From positions 1,275,524 through 1,339,523 of the forward strand of contig NZ_JBHUIB010000001.1 in assembly GCF_042682785.1 (NCBI RefSeq): DNA of 64,000 nt, given 5' to 3'. Each line of letters opens with the position of its first letter. Position 1 is the stretch's first letter. The translations under genes and the position numbers were made by a program. The notes beneath the pieces were generated by a model that saw nothing but the letters and a program-made list of their open reading frames with translations, searched no databases and had not been told where the DNA came from. This document shows positions 63,955 through 64,000 of this stretch, one piece after another. This DNA comes from Thalassotalea_F euphylliae (GTDB lineage Bacteria; Pseudomonadota; Gammaproteobacteria; Enterobacterales; Alteromonadaceae).

Positions 63955-64000
63955 GCGCATCCGCTCTCAACGAGAGAGCAATCAGTTAACACGAGTGTGA

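Larger units (their letters stand above)
63541..64000 (+). promoter_or_regulatory. Upstream region and tandem promoters of a ribosomal RNA operon
   Basis: This 460-bp gene-free, AT-rich region has two duplicated promoters (P1 63779-63806, P2 63927-63954), each preceded by A/T tracts resembling UP elements and followed by a GC-rich discriminator (TAAAATGCGCATCC in both). This is the pattern of stringently controlled rrn promoters. A GCTCTC/GAGAGC hairpin (63963-63979) begins the leader. The 16S gene is expected just beyond the right edge. Confidence 0.85.

Noticed and set aside
1..64000. tRNA genes, CRISPR arrays, insertion sequences, phage or restriction-modification genes
   Set aside because: I looked for cloverleaf ends, repeated spacers, transposase-like frames and terminal inverted repeats and found none.

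Overview
The window is a chromosomal segment of a gammaproteobacterium. Gene families, their order and the moderate, AT-leaning base composition point to a marine Alteromonadales, probably Colwelliaceae (Thalassotalea/Colwellia-like). That placement is inferred from synteny and protein style, not from a search. Almost every gene is a recognisable core gene. I found no prophage, insertion sequence, CRISPR array or tRNA.

Layout. (1) 1-9026 is cell-wall precursor and sugar metabolism: a partial glycine-zipper protein, pgi, glmS with its DeoR-type regulator, mltC, a secreted esterase-like hydrolase and glmU. (2) 9201-16127 is the complete F1Fo ATP synthase operon atpIBEFHAGDC, on the minus strand. 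(3) 16322-20575 holds parB, parA, rsmG and mnmG. (4) 20576-20973 is the replication origin oriC, with an AT-rich unwinding segment, clustered GATC sites and four DnaA boxes. (5) 20974-27308 holds mioC, a pirin/LysR cassette, mnmE, yidC, yidD, rnpA and rpmH. (6) 27309-33844 is the dnaA-dnaN-recF-gyrB operon with its DnaA-box promoter region; two parS centromere sites lie inside recF. (7) 33974-42910 holds glyQS, tusA, slt, pepQ, yigZ and trkH.

(8) 42923-63540 is the conserved chain trkA-rsmB-fmt-def-LysM-dprA-smg-yrdD-purK-purE-tsaC-hemF-aroE-DUF1488-yrdA, which leads into a ribosomal RNA operon. Three blocks interrupt it: a glycosyltransferase/sulfotransferase island (50105-53651), an acyl-CoA synthetase (56170-57795) and a GGDEF/OmpW/truncated-haemoglobin group (59399-61910). 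(9) 63541-64000 carries two duplicated, stringent-type rRNA promoters; the 16S gene should begin just past the right edge.

How it works together. Origin, initiator (DnaA), clamp, gyrase, ParAB and parS are packed within about 18 kb, so replication initiation and origin segregation share one neighbourhood, next to ATP synthesis, tRNA modification, membrane-protein insertion and rRNA transcription. The most notable observations are the two parS sites written into recF as a repeated Phe-His-Val-Glu-His peptide, the sulfotransferase/glycosyltransferase island, and a likely FNR-controlled ompW promoter. I did not find a clearly new multi-gene system.
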